A stretch of DNA of 41,078 nucleotides, taken from the NCBI GenBank assembly GCA_024743075.1, contig JANSXG010000009.1, positions 1 through 41,078 of the forward strand, in the 5' to 3' direction. The translations under genes were made by a program, and so were the position numbers. Shown piece by piece: positions 1 to 7,046 of this stretch; the first letter of the stretch is position 1; every line of letters starts with the position of its first letter. The notes under the pieces are model-generated. The model made no database searches. It saw only the letters and a list, made by a program, of their open reading frames with translations, and was not told the origin of the DNA. The DNA is from a bacterium. Lineage in GTDB: Bacteria > Planctomycetota > Phycisphaerae > Phycisphaerales > UBA1924.

Positions 1-510
1 GAACCGGTCGCCTATTTCCTGACTTGGCACACCTACGGCACATGGCTTCATGGCCGAGCAGAGGGCTCGGTTGATAAGCGGCACAACGCACCGAACTCAG
101 ATCGACTGCCGTCGGACTCGTTGCGTGAGTTTCGCAATCGAAGTCGGATGAAGCATGATCCGTTTGTGCTGAACACCCAGGCACGGACACTGGTTGAGCG
201 AGTCATCCGCGATCACTGCGAACTGAAGAACTGGAAACTGCATGCCGTGGCTGTTCGCACGAATCATGTCCACGTAGTGGTGACGGCGCGCGGTTTACGA
301 CCGGAGCAGGTTGTGCGTCAACTCAAGCAGTGGGGGACTCGTCGGCTGCGTGAGAAGCGATACGCCGACGCGGATCAGCGGGTGTGGGTGGCGCTCGCGA
401 GCACGCAATTGCTGTTCAGCAATGATGAGCTCGACGGGGCCATTCGCTACACCCTCGAAGGCCAGGACCGGCGTCGGTCGCGTGCTTCGGTACCATCCGC
501 TTCGAACTGA
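1..510 (+). CDS. Y1 (HUH) transposase, IS200/TnpA-REP-like, 5' end outside window
   Basis: The reading frame is open from base 1, so the start codon lies before the window; 169 residues are visible. The histidine pair of an HUH nuclease is seen as NHVHVVV (H89 and H91). The candidate catalytic tyrosine is Y150 in AIRYTLEGQ, a context typical of REP-associated and IS200-like single-strand transposases. These enzymes nick DNA at hairpins and form a 5'-phosphotyrosine link. The tail is arginine- and serine-rich. I found no convincing terminal hairpins or a tnpB partner downstream, so this may be a domesticated single-copy enzyme rather than an active IS. Family assignment is fairly secure; mobility is unknown. 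Confidence 0.8.
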   Translation, partial: EPVAYFLTWHTYGTWLHGRAEGSVDKRHNAPNSDRLPSDSLREFRNRSRMKHDPFVLNTQARTLVERVIRDHCELKNWKLHAVAVRTNHVHVVVTARGLRPEQVVRQLKQWGTRRLREKRYADADQRVWVALASTQLLFSNDELDGAIRYTLEGQDRRRSRASVPSASN

Positions 511-534
511 TCGTCAGAGTAGCGGAGGCAGGGG

Positions 535-1521
535 ATGCGAGCAGCGGTGGTGCGTCGGTACGGTCCGCCCGAGGTGGTGTCGATCGAGGAGGTTCCGGAC
601 CCAGTGGTGAAGCCGGGTCAGGTGCTGGTGCGCATCCGCGCGACGGGGGTGTCTCGCGGCGATGCGCGCGTGCGCGGGTTCGATATTCCCCGGCCGGTCT
701 TCTGGCTGCCGGCGCGATTGATGCTGGGGGTGTTCCGACCGCGCAAGCCGGTCCTGGGGACGGAGTTCGCGGGCGTGGTCGAGGCGGTCGGCGAGCGCGT
801 GACGAGGTTCAAGGTTGGTGACGCCGTGTTCGGCGCGGCGAAGTTCGCGAAGAACACCGGGACGCACTGCGAGCTGCTGGCGATCGGTGAAGACGAGGCG
901 ATCGCGCCGAAGCCGGAGCGGATGAGTTTCGAGGAGGCGGGGTGCGTGGCGTTCGGCTGTTTGACGGCGGGCTACTTCCTGCGCAGGCTCGGGAAGCTGA
1001 AGGCCGGTGAGCGGGTGCTGATCATCGGCGCATCGGGCGCGGTCGGCTGCGCCGCGGTGCAGATCGCCAAACACGCGAGCGCGACGGTGGTCGGGGTGTG
1101 CAGCGGCGCGAACGCGGAACTGGTGAAGTCGATCGGCGCGGACGAGGTGATCGACTACACGAAGCGGGACCACACGGACCCGGCGGTGGTCGGCGAGCCG
1201 TTCGATGTGGTGTTCGACACGGTCGGCGCATCGAGCCTCGGGGCGTGCAAAGGGATTATGACAGAGAACGGCCGGTTCCTCGCCGCGGTGATGGGCGTGC
1301 GCGAGATGGTTCAGTTGATGACGAACGGCCTGCGCACGCGGAAGCTCCGGAGCGGTGTGGATCCTCAGTCGCCGGAGGAACTGGAGCGGTGCCGCGCGAT
1401 GATCGAGGAGGGGGCGTACCGGTCGGTGATCGACAGCGAATACCCGCTTGAGGACATCGTGGAGGCGCACCGTCGCGCGGACAGCGACCGGAAGCGGGGG
1501 AATGTTGTTGTTCGGGTGTGA
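535..1521 (+). CDS. NAD(P)-dependent MDR-family alcohol dehydrogenase / quinone oxidoreductase
   Basis: This 328-residue protein is full length for the zinc-independent branch of the medium-chain dehydrogenase/reductase superfamily. The N-terminal GroES-like half runs to about residue 125 (GTEFAGVVEAVG, then RVTRFKVGDAVFG). The Rossmann half carries the dinucleotide motif GASGAVG (residues 165-171), followed by VGVCSGANAELVKSIGADEV. No structural zinc-binding cysteine lobe is visible. It probably reduces a carbonyl, enone or quinone substrate with NADPH in the cytoplasm; the substrate cannot be read from sequence. The ATG at 535 sits about 8 bases after GGAGGCAGGGG, a good ribosome binding site. 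It follows the transposase by 24 bases. Confidence 0.88.
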   Translation: MRAAVVRRYGPPEVVSIEEVPDPVVKPGQVLVRIRATGVSRGDARVRGFDIPRPVFWLPARLMLGVFRPRKPVLGTEFAGVVEAVGERVTRFKVGDAVFGAAKFAKNTGTHCELLAIGEDEAIAPKPERMSFEEAGCVAFGCLTAGYFLRRLGKLKAGERVLIIGASGAVGCAAVQIAKHASATVVGVCSGANAELVKSIGADEVIDYTKRDHTDPAVVGEPFDVVFDTVGASSLGACKGIMTENGRFLAAVMGVREMVQLMTNGLRTRKLRSGVDPQSPEELERCRAMIEEGAYRSVIDSEYPLEDIVEAHRRADSDRKRGNVVVRV

Positions 1522-1584
1522 AAATTCGCCGAGCGTGCGGGATTACCCTTGATCGAGATGCGCGTCTGGGTTCTCATTTCGCTT

Positions 1585-1962
1585 ATGGACACACAACAAG
1601 TCGCGAACCGTTTGCACGAACTCTGCTCCGCCGGCCAGTACCACGAGGCCATGGAGGAGCTGTACGCCGATGATGCGAAGCACATCGAAGCGATGGCGAT
1701 GCCCGGTCAGGACCAGATCCTCGAGGGCAAGCCGGCGCTCTTGAAGATGAGCGAGCACTGGGGCAAGACGAACACGGTGCACGAGCAGAGTGTCGGCACG
1801 CCTCTTGTGAACGGCGACCAGTTCCTGTGCCAGATGTCGATGGACCTGACCATGGGCGACGGCCCGATGGCCGGCCAGCGGGCGCAGATGAGTGAGTGGT
1901 GCCTGTACACGGTCGCCGACGGCAAGATCAAAGAAGCGCGGTTCTTCTACGCGCCGTGCTGA
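1585..1962 (+). CDS. SnoaL-like / NTF2-fold protein
   Basis: A 125-residue protein with the length and pattern of small NTF2-like (SnoaL-type) domains. It opens with an N-terminal helix (QVANRLHELCSAGQYHEAME) and LYADDAKHIEA. Strands follow, ending in EWCLYTVADGKIKEARFFY, the usual closing strands of the cone-shaped fold. Such proteins bind small hydrophobic ligands or act as isomerases or cyclases, but many have no known role. I prefer the ATG at 1585, where homology-like sequence begins; a TTG at 1549 would add 12 unlikely residues. It converges with the DUF2314 lipoprotein gene five bases away. Its function is unknown. Confidence 0.72.
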   Translation: MDTQQVANRLHELCSAGQYHEAMEELYADDAKHIEAMAMPGQDQILEGKPALLKMSEHWGKTNTVHEQSVGTPLVNGDQFLCQMSMDLTMGDGPMAGQRAQMSEWCLYTVADGKIKEARFFYAPC

Positions 1963-1967
1963 TCGCG

Positions 1968-2504
1968 TCAGTCGCTGGGTGATTCAGGGCCGTCCAGATC
2001 CCGGAACGGGATTCCGCCGTGGACGTTGTCCCGGTCGCCGGAGGTGTTTCCGATGCGGTCCATCGTGACGCGCAGCGTGTAGCCGCCGACGAAGGTGCCG
2101 TGTTCGTCGATGAAGAGCCAGTCGGTGACATCAGAGGGGTCGATGACGACTTCGCTCCCGGGTTCGAAGCGGGATGTGCGTTCGTCTTCGTCCTCGGGTA
2201 CGAGTGTGACCAGCTTTGCCTTGTCGTTGATCGACTGGAGGTCGAGCCAGATCGAATCGCGGAAGCCGGCGTCGTTTGTGAGGGCGTAGCGGACCTGAAA
2301 CCCGGTCCATCCGGGGTGTTGGTTCCTGAACGCGTTCAGGAAGAGCGGGAAGGTCGAGGTGCCGCGAGCGACGGCGGCGTCCATCCGGGGGTCACTGATC
2401 GAGGCCGGGCCGCTGCGCGAAGCCGATTCCTCGCAACCGACGAGCCCGGTGCCCGGGCCGATCGCCAGGATGGCCAACAGGATGGCGAGTGAGTTCGGAC
2501 GCAT
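1968..2504 (-). CDS. DUF2314-like lipoprotein
   Basis: This 178-residue protein starts with a short hydrophobic signal peptide and a lipobox (GLVGC, lipidated cysteine about residue 24), so it is probably anchored on the periplasmic side of a membrane. The central and C-terminal part (about 45-155) resembles DUF2314. It has a helical start, the segment WTGFQVRYALTNDAG, then DWLFIDEHGTFVGGYTLRV, which matches the family's W-x-ID-x-G-x-hGGYT-like core. The start at 2504 was chosen because the signal peptide begins there; the open frame continues upstream without sense. DUF2314 function is unknown. It lies downstream of the CHRD gene's terminator and is probably transcribed separately. Confidence 0.7.
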   Translation of the reverse strand: MRPNSLAILLAILAIGPGTGLVGCEESASRSGPASISDPRMDAAVARGTSTFPLFLNAFRNQHPGWTGFQVRYALTNDAGFRDSIWLDLQSINDKAKLVTLVPEDEDERTSRFEPGSEVVIDPSDVTDWLFIDEHGTFVGGYTLRVTMDRIGNTSGDRDNVHGGIPFRDLDGPESPSD

Positions 2505-2574
2505 CACGGCAGCGCATTCTCCGGATCGGGGGTCACCCTGATCGTAGCCGCTGCGATGAAGCGAGTGCCAATGG

Positions 2575-2598
2575 AAAAGGGCGACCTCGCGGCCGCCC
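2575..2598 (-). terminator. Intrinsic terminator after the first CHRD gene
   Basis: Read on the minus strand, GGGCGGC pairs with GTCGCCC (one mismatch, 6-base loop) and is followed by TTTT (AAAA at 2575-2578 on the plus strand). It sits about 30 bases after the stop codon of the CHRD gene at 2629 and before the DUF2314 start, so it would separate the two transcripts. Confidence 0.55.
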
Positions 2599-2628
2599 TG
2601 GGTGATCGGGTGGTATGTGCTGCCGAAA

Positions 2629-3150
2629 TCAGCGACGGCGACGCATGAGGCCGGCGCCGGCGAGGCCGAGAACGGCCAGCGCGCCCGGTGTCGGGACGAG
2701 GTTGATCTGGCCGCGGACTTCACCGGCCGGGAACGCATCGGTGTGGAAGTTCACGTAAAGACCACCGTTGAAGAGGTCGGTGACCTCGTCGTTGGTCAGC
2801 CCGGTCCATGTCGCCTGACCGCTGAGAGGCCAGGTGCCGTCCGGCTCGTTGAACGCGAAGACGATCGGGCCGGTGTCACCGAAGTCGCCATCGTGGATGT
2901 GCGCTCCGGGCGAAGACGGCACTCCGATGAGCTCGGGCGTGATCGTCCAACCGAACTCAAAGGTGTTCGTCGCGGCGTTGTAGGTGCCTTCGAGCGTGCC
3001 GGTCGCCGGGGAATCGGTCATCGGCACCGCTTGGTTGTTGTTGATCACGGCGGAAAAAAAGCTGATCTCGTCGCCGCCCGCGCTCGCCGCGCTGGTCATG
3101 GCAAGACCGGCTCCGGCGGCGAGAAGTGCTGCTGCTTTGTTGAATCCCAT
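2629..3150 (-). CDS. Secreted CHRD-domain protein with PxPG C-terminal sorting-like tail
   Basis: A 173-residue exported protein. It has an N-terminal signal peptide (MGFNKAAALLAAGAGLAM, likely cleaved after ASA near residue 24). A CHRD (chordin-like) domain spans about 26-150, with the family's hallmark segments PGAHIHDG, NGGLYVNFHT and GEVRGQI. The tail PTPG-ALAVLGLAGAGLM-RRRR is a PEP-CTERM-like signal with PxPG in place of PEP. This predicts export across the inner membrane and exosortase-like processing or surface anchoring. The start at 3150 has a clear Shine-Dalgarno (AGGAG, spacing about 8). CHRD domain function in bacteria is not established. It is a close paralog of the gene at 3449. 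Confidence 0.85.
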   Translation of the reverse strand: MGFNKAAALLAAGAGLAMTSAASAGGDEISFFSAVINNNQAVPMTDSPATGTLEGTYNAATNTFEFGWTITPELIGVPSSPGAHIHDGDFGDTGPIVFAFNEPDGTWPLSGQATWTGLTNDEVTDLFNGGLYVNFHTDAFPAGEVRGQINLVPTPGALAVLGLAGAGLMRRRR

Positions 3151-3345
3151 GTGGAAGTCTCCTCTCAGGTACCCGTGCGGGGTGGTTGGCTCCGCGCCAT
3201 GACGCACGGAGGTCGAACAAATCGTTCATGAAAACCTAGCGCGCTGAAAAGCGATCTCCAATGAATTCGCGTTCATGCGCGGGATCCGGAGCGGGTGATC
3301 CCCTAGAGCGGGTGTGCGCTGTTCAAGAGTTCACACATTGCGCGC
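3151..3345. promoter_or_regulatory. Upstream region of the first CHRD gene
   Basis: No gene is supported between 3151 and 3448. Besides the terminator at 3346-3382, the region should hold the promoter of the CHRD gene starting at 3150. Two copies of CGTTCATG occur 47 bases apart (3223-3230 and 3270-3277). The first lies in the palindrome TTCATGAA; the second is part of ATGAA-n6-TTCAT. They could bind a regulator, but eight bases recurring twice is weak evidence. Confidence 0.3.
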
Positions 3346-3382
3346 AAAAAGGAAGCGAGAGGCCAGAGGCCCCTCGCTCCTT
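3346..3382 (-). terminator. Intrinsic terminator of the DUF4394-CHRD operon
   Basis: On the minus strand a long stem (AGGAGCGAGGGGCC with GGCCTCTCGCTTCCT, three-base loop, one or two imperfections) is followed directly by TTTTT (A-run at 3346-3350). It lies about 67 bases after the stop of the CHRD gene at 3449 and closes the transcription unit that begins at 4873. Confidence 0.8.
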
Positions 3383-3448
3383 CTCTTCCCCCGCAGGATC
3401 AGACCGTATGGATGGACGGCTGGCCGCCGGAGGATCGCGACCTGCGCA

Positions 3449-3961
3449 TCAGGCGCGGCGACGACGGCGCAGAGCCATCAGGCCTGCGCCGGCGAGGATC
3501 CCCGTCGCACCCGGTGCCGGGATCGCGAAGATCTGTCCGCGGACTTCGCCGCCGGGGAAGTCGTCGGTGTGGAAGTTCAGGTACAGCCCGCCATTGAAGA
3601 GGGCGTCCACCTGCGAATCCGTCAGGTCGGTCCACGTGTCCGAACCGCTGAGATCCCACGTGCCGTCGGGGTTGTTGAAGGCAAAGAGAACGGGGCCGTT
3701 GGTTCCGGCGGCTCCTTGATGAATGTGGGCGCCCGGCGACGACGGCATGCCGATCAGGTTGTCGGAGATGTCCCACGAGAACGTAAACGAGTTCGCGATG
3801 GAGTCGTAGGTCCCCGTCATGTTGCCCATGGCGGGCGAGGCGTTGGCGGGGACCTGCTGGTCGCCGTTGATGATCGCGCCGAACTCGAAGAGGTGGTCAG
3901 CGCTCGCGACGGTTGCTGTGGAGGCAGCGACTGCGAGAGCAAGGAGGAGTGTGCGTTTCAT
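3449..3961 (-). CDS. Secreted CHRD-domain protein (paralog) with PxPG tail
   Basis: This 170-residue exported protein has a signal peptide (MKRTLLLALAVAASTATVASA). Its CHRD domain shares SSPGAHIHQG, NGGLYLNFHTDDFPGGEVRGQI and the N-terminal NGDQQVP with the gene at 2629. The tail PAPG-ATGILAGAGLMAL-RRRRR again looks like a sorting signal ending in an arginine cluster. The stop of the upstream DUF4394 gene is only 36 bases before this start, and no terminator lies between them, so the two are probably cotranscribed. The two CHRD proteins are clearly paralogous but well diverged. Ligand and role are unknown. Confidence 0.85.
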   Translation of the reverse strand: MKRTLLLALAVAASTATVASADHLFEFGAIINGDQQVPANASPAMGNMTGTYDSIANSFTFSWDISDNLIGMPSSPGAHIHQGAAGTNGPVLFAFNNPDGTWDLSGSDTWTDLTDSQVDALFNGGLYLNFHTDDFPGGEVRGQIFAIPAPGATGILAGAGLMALRRRRRA

Positions 3962-3997
3962 GATGAACTGCTTTCTGCAAGTGTGGTGAATTGAGGG

Positions 3998-4873
3998 TTA
4001 GCGGCGTCGACGCAGACCCGCGATACCAGCGAGCCCGATCAGGCCGACGGCACCCGGCGTCGGTACGACGGCCATGGAGGTGATGAACGCGCCGCCGCCG
4101 ATCTCGCCGATGAAGCTGGCTTCGCCGGTGTTCAGATCGATGGTCCAGAACGTCGAGCGGGCGAGCGTCGCGTCCTGCACGGTCGCGTACGCGATGTTGT
4201 TCGAGCCATCGATGTCGAAGCCGACCACGTCGGTCAGGTCGACACCGAGCGATCCGACGGTCTCGAGCGTGCCGGCGCTGTTCGCCTGGCGCACGAGCAC
4301 GTCAAGGCCGGTGTCGATGCCGTAGAGCTGGGTCATCGTCGAGCCGGGGAAACTGTTGGTGTAGGCCGAGCCGACAACGTTCGGGTCCATACCCTCGTTC
4401 ATGTCGCCGGGGCCGTAGAACAGCGAGGTGACCTGAGTGGACGAGCCGTCGTTCGGGTTCAGGACGAGGTTCTGGTCGGCGTCGCTGACGACACGGATGC
4501 GATCGATCGTGGGGTTGAAGTCGAACCCGAAGGTCGACCCGTTCAAGCCGGGGGAGAACTGCCCACCGCCCACGCTGGTCGCCTGGCCGGTGCCGAGGTT
4601 GATCGTGTACAGGTTGCTGAAGCTGCCCATGGCGTAGAGTTCGCCCGTGGCGGGGCGGAAGTCGATGCCGCGGATCTGTTCGTTGTTCATCAGCCCTGAG
4701 ATGGCGATGCCACCCTGGAGCGTCCCGGGGCTGCTCGTGTCCCAAGTAACCAGCGTCTGGCTTTCCGTAATCCCGTAGGCTGTGCCGGCGAGCGCCGTGC
4801 ACGGGATCGCCAGGAACGCAGCGATCGCGCCCGCCGCCACCGCGTGGCGACTCGTTCTGAGTTTCATCTGCAT
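3998..4873 (-). CDS. Secreted DUF4394-like beta-propeller protein with PxPG tail
   Basis: A 291-residue exported protein. The signal peptide ends near residue 29 (LAIPCTALAG). The body resembles DUF4394 proteins: TLVTWDTSSPGT, then GIDFRPATGELYAMG, then NLYTINLGTGQAT, NPTIDRIRVVSDADQNLVLNP and LYGIDTGLDVLV. These blocks repeat with propeller-like spacing. The C-terminal PTPG-AVGLIGLAGIAGL-RRRR is the same sorting-like tail seen in its neighbours. The start at 4873 follows AAGAGAG; an ATG two codons later (4867) is possible. It heads an operon with the downstream CHRD gene and is divergent from the ECF sigma factor, 173 bases away, which may control it. Molecular function is unknown. Confidence 0.78.
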   Translation of the reverse strand: MQMKLRTSRHAVAAGAIAAFLAIPCTALAGTAYGITESQTLVTWDTSSPGTLQGGIAISGLMNNEQIRGIDFRPATGELYAMGSFSNLYTINLGTGQATSVGGGQFSPGLNGSTFGFDFNPTIDRIRVVSDADQNLVLNPNDGSSTQVTSLFYGPGDMNEGMDPNVVGSAYTNSFPGSTMTQLYGIDTGLDVLVRQANSAGTLETVGSLGVDLTDVVGFDIDGSNNIAYATVQDATLARSTFWTIDLNTGEASFIGEIGGGAFITSMAVVPTPGAVGLIGLAGIAGLRRRR

Positions 4874-5046
4874 TGGAATGTCTCTCTTGTTTCGATCTTC
4901 TCGTGCACCGAGACACCCCGGCGCTTCTCCGGTCTTTCGGGGCGGCCGGAGAGAAAGTTTTTGGCGCGCAAGATTTCTTACCGATAGCGGAGTCGAAGGC
5001 GTATGCTCGATTGGATCCGATCCTGTCGAAAGGAGAACCGCGAGGC

Positions 5047-5616
5047 GTGTCCACGATCCTGCAGCGCATCTCGGCCGGCGACAAAGGCGCGGTCGCTGCC
5101 TGCGTGGATGAGTACGGGGACCTCGTCTGGCGCTTGGCCTCGCGCTATCTCGACCGAGCGAAGGCAGATATCGAGGATGCCGTTCAGGAAGTGTTCGTTG
5201 AAGTCTGGCAGCACGCCGGGCGCTTTGATCCCGCGAAGGGCTCCGAGCCAGCGTTCATCGCGACGATCGCACACCGGCGCCTCATCGACTACCAGCGTCG
5301 CCTGAAGAACCGCCCCGCACCCAGAGGCGAGGCGGTCGAGGCCACCGTCCGTGCGCTTCCCGCGAACTTGCACGCCGAAGTGAAGCGAATCGACTCGCAG
5401 CAGGCCGCGGCTGAGTTTGATCGACTGCCCGACGACGAGCGACGCGCGCTGTGGATGTCCATCTACGGCGGCATGACGCAGGCGCAGATCTCCGAGGCCA
5501 CGAGTACCCCGCTGGGGACGGTCAAAACCAGAATGCGCCGCGGCCTGCTCCGACTGAACGGCGCGCTGCGCGGGTACCCCGATACTCCTGCTACCGAGAC
5601 GGGAGGTGACGCGTGA
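5047..5616 (+). CDS. ECF-family RNA polymerase sigma factor
   Basis: A 189-residue sigma-70 family factor. Region 2 is at about residues 15-75 (YGDLVWRLASRYL, then DIEDAVQEVFVEVW, the DAxQEVF-type hallmark, then HRRLIDYQRR). Region 4 is at about 125-175 (LPDDERRALWMSIYGGMTQ, then GTVKTRMRRGLLRL, the DNA-binding helix-turn-helix). The GTG at 5047 is preferred because AAAGGAG lies 11 bases upstream and the fold begins there; the frame stays open further back without recognisable sequence. Its last four bases (GTGA) overlap the start of the anti-sigma gene, implying translational coupling. Autoregulation, and control of the divergent surface-protein operon, are inferences from position only. Confidence 0.9.
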   Translation: MSTILQRISAGDKGAVAACVDEYGDLVWRLASRYLDRAKADIEDAVQEVFVEVWQHAGRFDPAKGSEPAFIATIAHRRLIDYQRRLKNRPAPRGEAVEATVRALPANLHAEVKRIDSQQAAAEFDRLPDDERRALWMSIYGGMTQAQISEATSTPLGTVKTRMRRGLLRLNGALRGYPDTPATETGGDA

Positions 5617-6416
5617 ATCCACTGTCATCACCTGAACTCGCCCGTCTGCGTGAACTCCTCGCCGACGAGATCCTCGGCCAGCTCGACGCGAGCGACGCGA
5701 GCGAACTGGAATCGCTGCGCAGCCGCGCCACCGACGAGCAGCAGGCCGAGATCGGCCAGACCTTCGGTGAACTGCTGTTGGCCATCGCCGAGCGGTCCGA
5801 TGAGGCCATGCCCGCTGACGCGAAGCAGCGACTTGCACAACGCGGCAACGGTTCGGCCCAAACACAGGCCGAGTCAGGCCCTGCTCCGGTCGCGACCATC
5901 CGTCCGGGCATGGGCGCGATGGGCAAGCTCGGCTGGGCCGCCGCCATAGCCGCATCCGTCGTCGCCGCGGTCGCGTGGTTCAACCGTCCGGCTCCGTTGC
6001 CGCAACCCTCGCCGATCGAGACCGTCGCGACCGCTCCCGGAACCGTCCAGATCGATCTCGCCCCGCAGGGCACACTCGCCGAAGACGTTTCGGAGACCAG
6101 CGAGGTCCTGTGGAACGCGGATCTTCAGCAGGGCTTCCTGCGACTCACTGGTGTCCCTGAAAACGATCCGACGCTCGAGCAGTACCAGCTCTGGATCTTC
6201 GACGCGACTCGCGGCGAGTTCGCGGTGGACGGCGGTGTGTTCGATATCTCCGGCGCTACCGAGCGCGATGAACAGGGACGCCTGCTCGTGCCGTTCACGC
6301 CGAAACTCTCGGTCGGCGATCCCACCGCCTTCGCCGTGACCCGTGAACGTCCGGGCGGCGTGGTCGTCACGGACACTTCGGGCCTGATCCTGATCGGTCA
6401 GCCCAGCGGGTCCTGA
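5613..6416 (+). CDS. RskA-like anti-sigma factor
   Basis: This 267-residue protein overlaps the sigma factor gene by GTGA. The cytoplasmic N-terminal part (1-100) is helical. It has no HxxxCxxC zinc-binding motif, so it is a zinc-free anti-sigma domain. One transmembrane segment lies at about 104-123 (KLGWAAAIAASVVAAVAWF). The periplasmic part from about 140 matches the RskA C-terminal domain: QGFLRLTGVPENDP, QYQLWIFDATRGEF, and FAVTRERPGGVVVTD near the end. It should hold the sigma factor inactive until regulated proteolysis. It starts with GTG; the adjacent GGAGG is a strong ribosome site. Confidence 0.85.
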   Translation: MNPLSSPELARLRELLADEILGQLDASDASELESLRSRATDEQQAEIGQTFGELLLAIAERSDEAMPADAKQRLAQRGNGSAQTQAESGPAPVATIRPGMGAMGKLGWAAAIAASVVAAVAWFNRPAPLPQPSPIETVATAPGTVQIDLAPQGTLAEDVSETSEVLWNADLQQGFLRLTGVPENDPTLEQYQLWIFDATRGEFAVDGGVFDISGATERDEQGRLLVPFTPKLSVGDPTAFAVTRERPGGVVVTDTSGLILIGQPSGS

Positions 6417-6441
6417 ATCCGCGCCTCGATATCATCTCGCG

Positions 6442-6966
6442 ATGCAAACGCCTATCGCCCGCCTGCTGACCCCGGCCGACGCCGACGCCGAGGCCTACGC
6501 GCGCCTGCGCAGCGCGATGCTGGTCGATGTGCCCCGTGCGTTCGGTTCGTCGCCCGGCGAGGGCAAGGGCGAGCGGGCGGACGAGGTGGTGAAGTACCTT
6601 TCCGATCCGAACAACGCGATTGCGGTGGTTGATCATCCGGAGGCCGACGGCGAGTTCGCGGCTGCCGCCGGGATCATGCGCGTCCCGAACGCGAAGATGC
6701 GCCACCGCGCCGGGATCTGGGGTGTCTACTGCGTGCCGACGCTGCGGGGGCGGGGCTTGGGTCGTGCCGTCGTCCTTCGCGTCATCGAACAGGCCAGGGC
6801 ATGGGACGGAGTTGAGACGATCGGCCTGTCCGTGTCGGCTCGTTCGCCTGAGGCGATCGGACTCTACGAATCGCTCGGCTTCGTGCGATGGGGCACCGAA
6901 CCGGACGCGATGCGGATCGATGGCGAGTCGTTCGACGAGGTGTTCCTCGCGCTCCGGCTGACGTAG
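6442..6966 (+). CDS. GNAT-family N-acetyltransferase
   Basis: A 174-residue protein with a complete GNAT fold. The acetyl-CoA pyrophosphate-binding motif is LRGRGLGRAVVLRV (about residues 101-114), preceded by the beta-strand IWGVYCVPT. The closing motif is LSVSARSPEAIGLYESLGF, then RWGTEPDAM. The N-terminal residues ARLLTPADADAEAYARLR are usual for this family. The acyl acceptor (small molecule, peptide or antibiotic) cannot be told. It lies 25 bases after the anti-sigma gene on the same strand, so it could be read through, although it has no evident link to that system. Confidence 0.85.
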   Translation: MQTPIARLLTPADADAEAYARLRSAMLVDVPRAFGSSPGEGKGERADEVVKYLSDPNNAIAVVDHPEADGEFAAAAGIMRVPNAKMRHRAGIWGVYCVPTLRGRGLGRAVVLRVIEQARAWDGVETIGLSVSARSPEAIGLYESLGFVRWGTEPDAMRIDGESFDEVFLALRLT

Positions 6967-6972
6967 GCAACG

Positions 6973-7005
6973 AAAAACCCCGCACCAGCAGCGCTGATAC
7001 GGGGT
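6973..7005 (-). terminator. Intrinsic terminator of the dockerin protein gene
   Basis: ACCCCG (6977-6982) pairs with CGGGGT (7000-7005). Read on the minus strand the stem is followed by TTTTTCG (A-run 6973-6977). It lies about 40 bases after the stop codon at 7047. The T-run shares the first stem base. No T-run follows the stem on the plus strand, so it mainly serves the minus-strand gene. Confidence 0.7.
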
Positions 7006-7046
7006 CGGTCGGTGCGATCCGATTGCGGCCTTCGGCCGGTTCGGAG

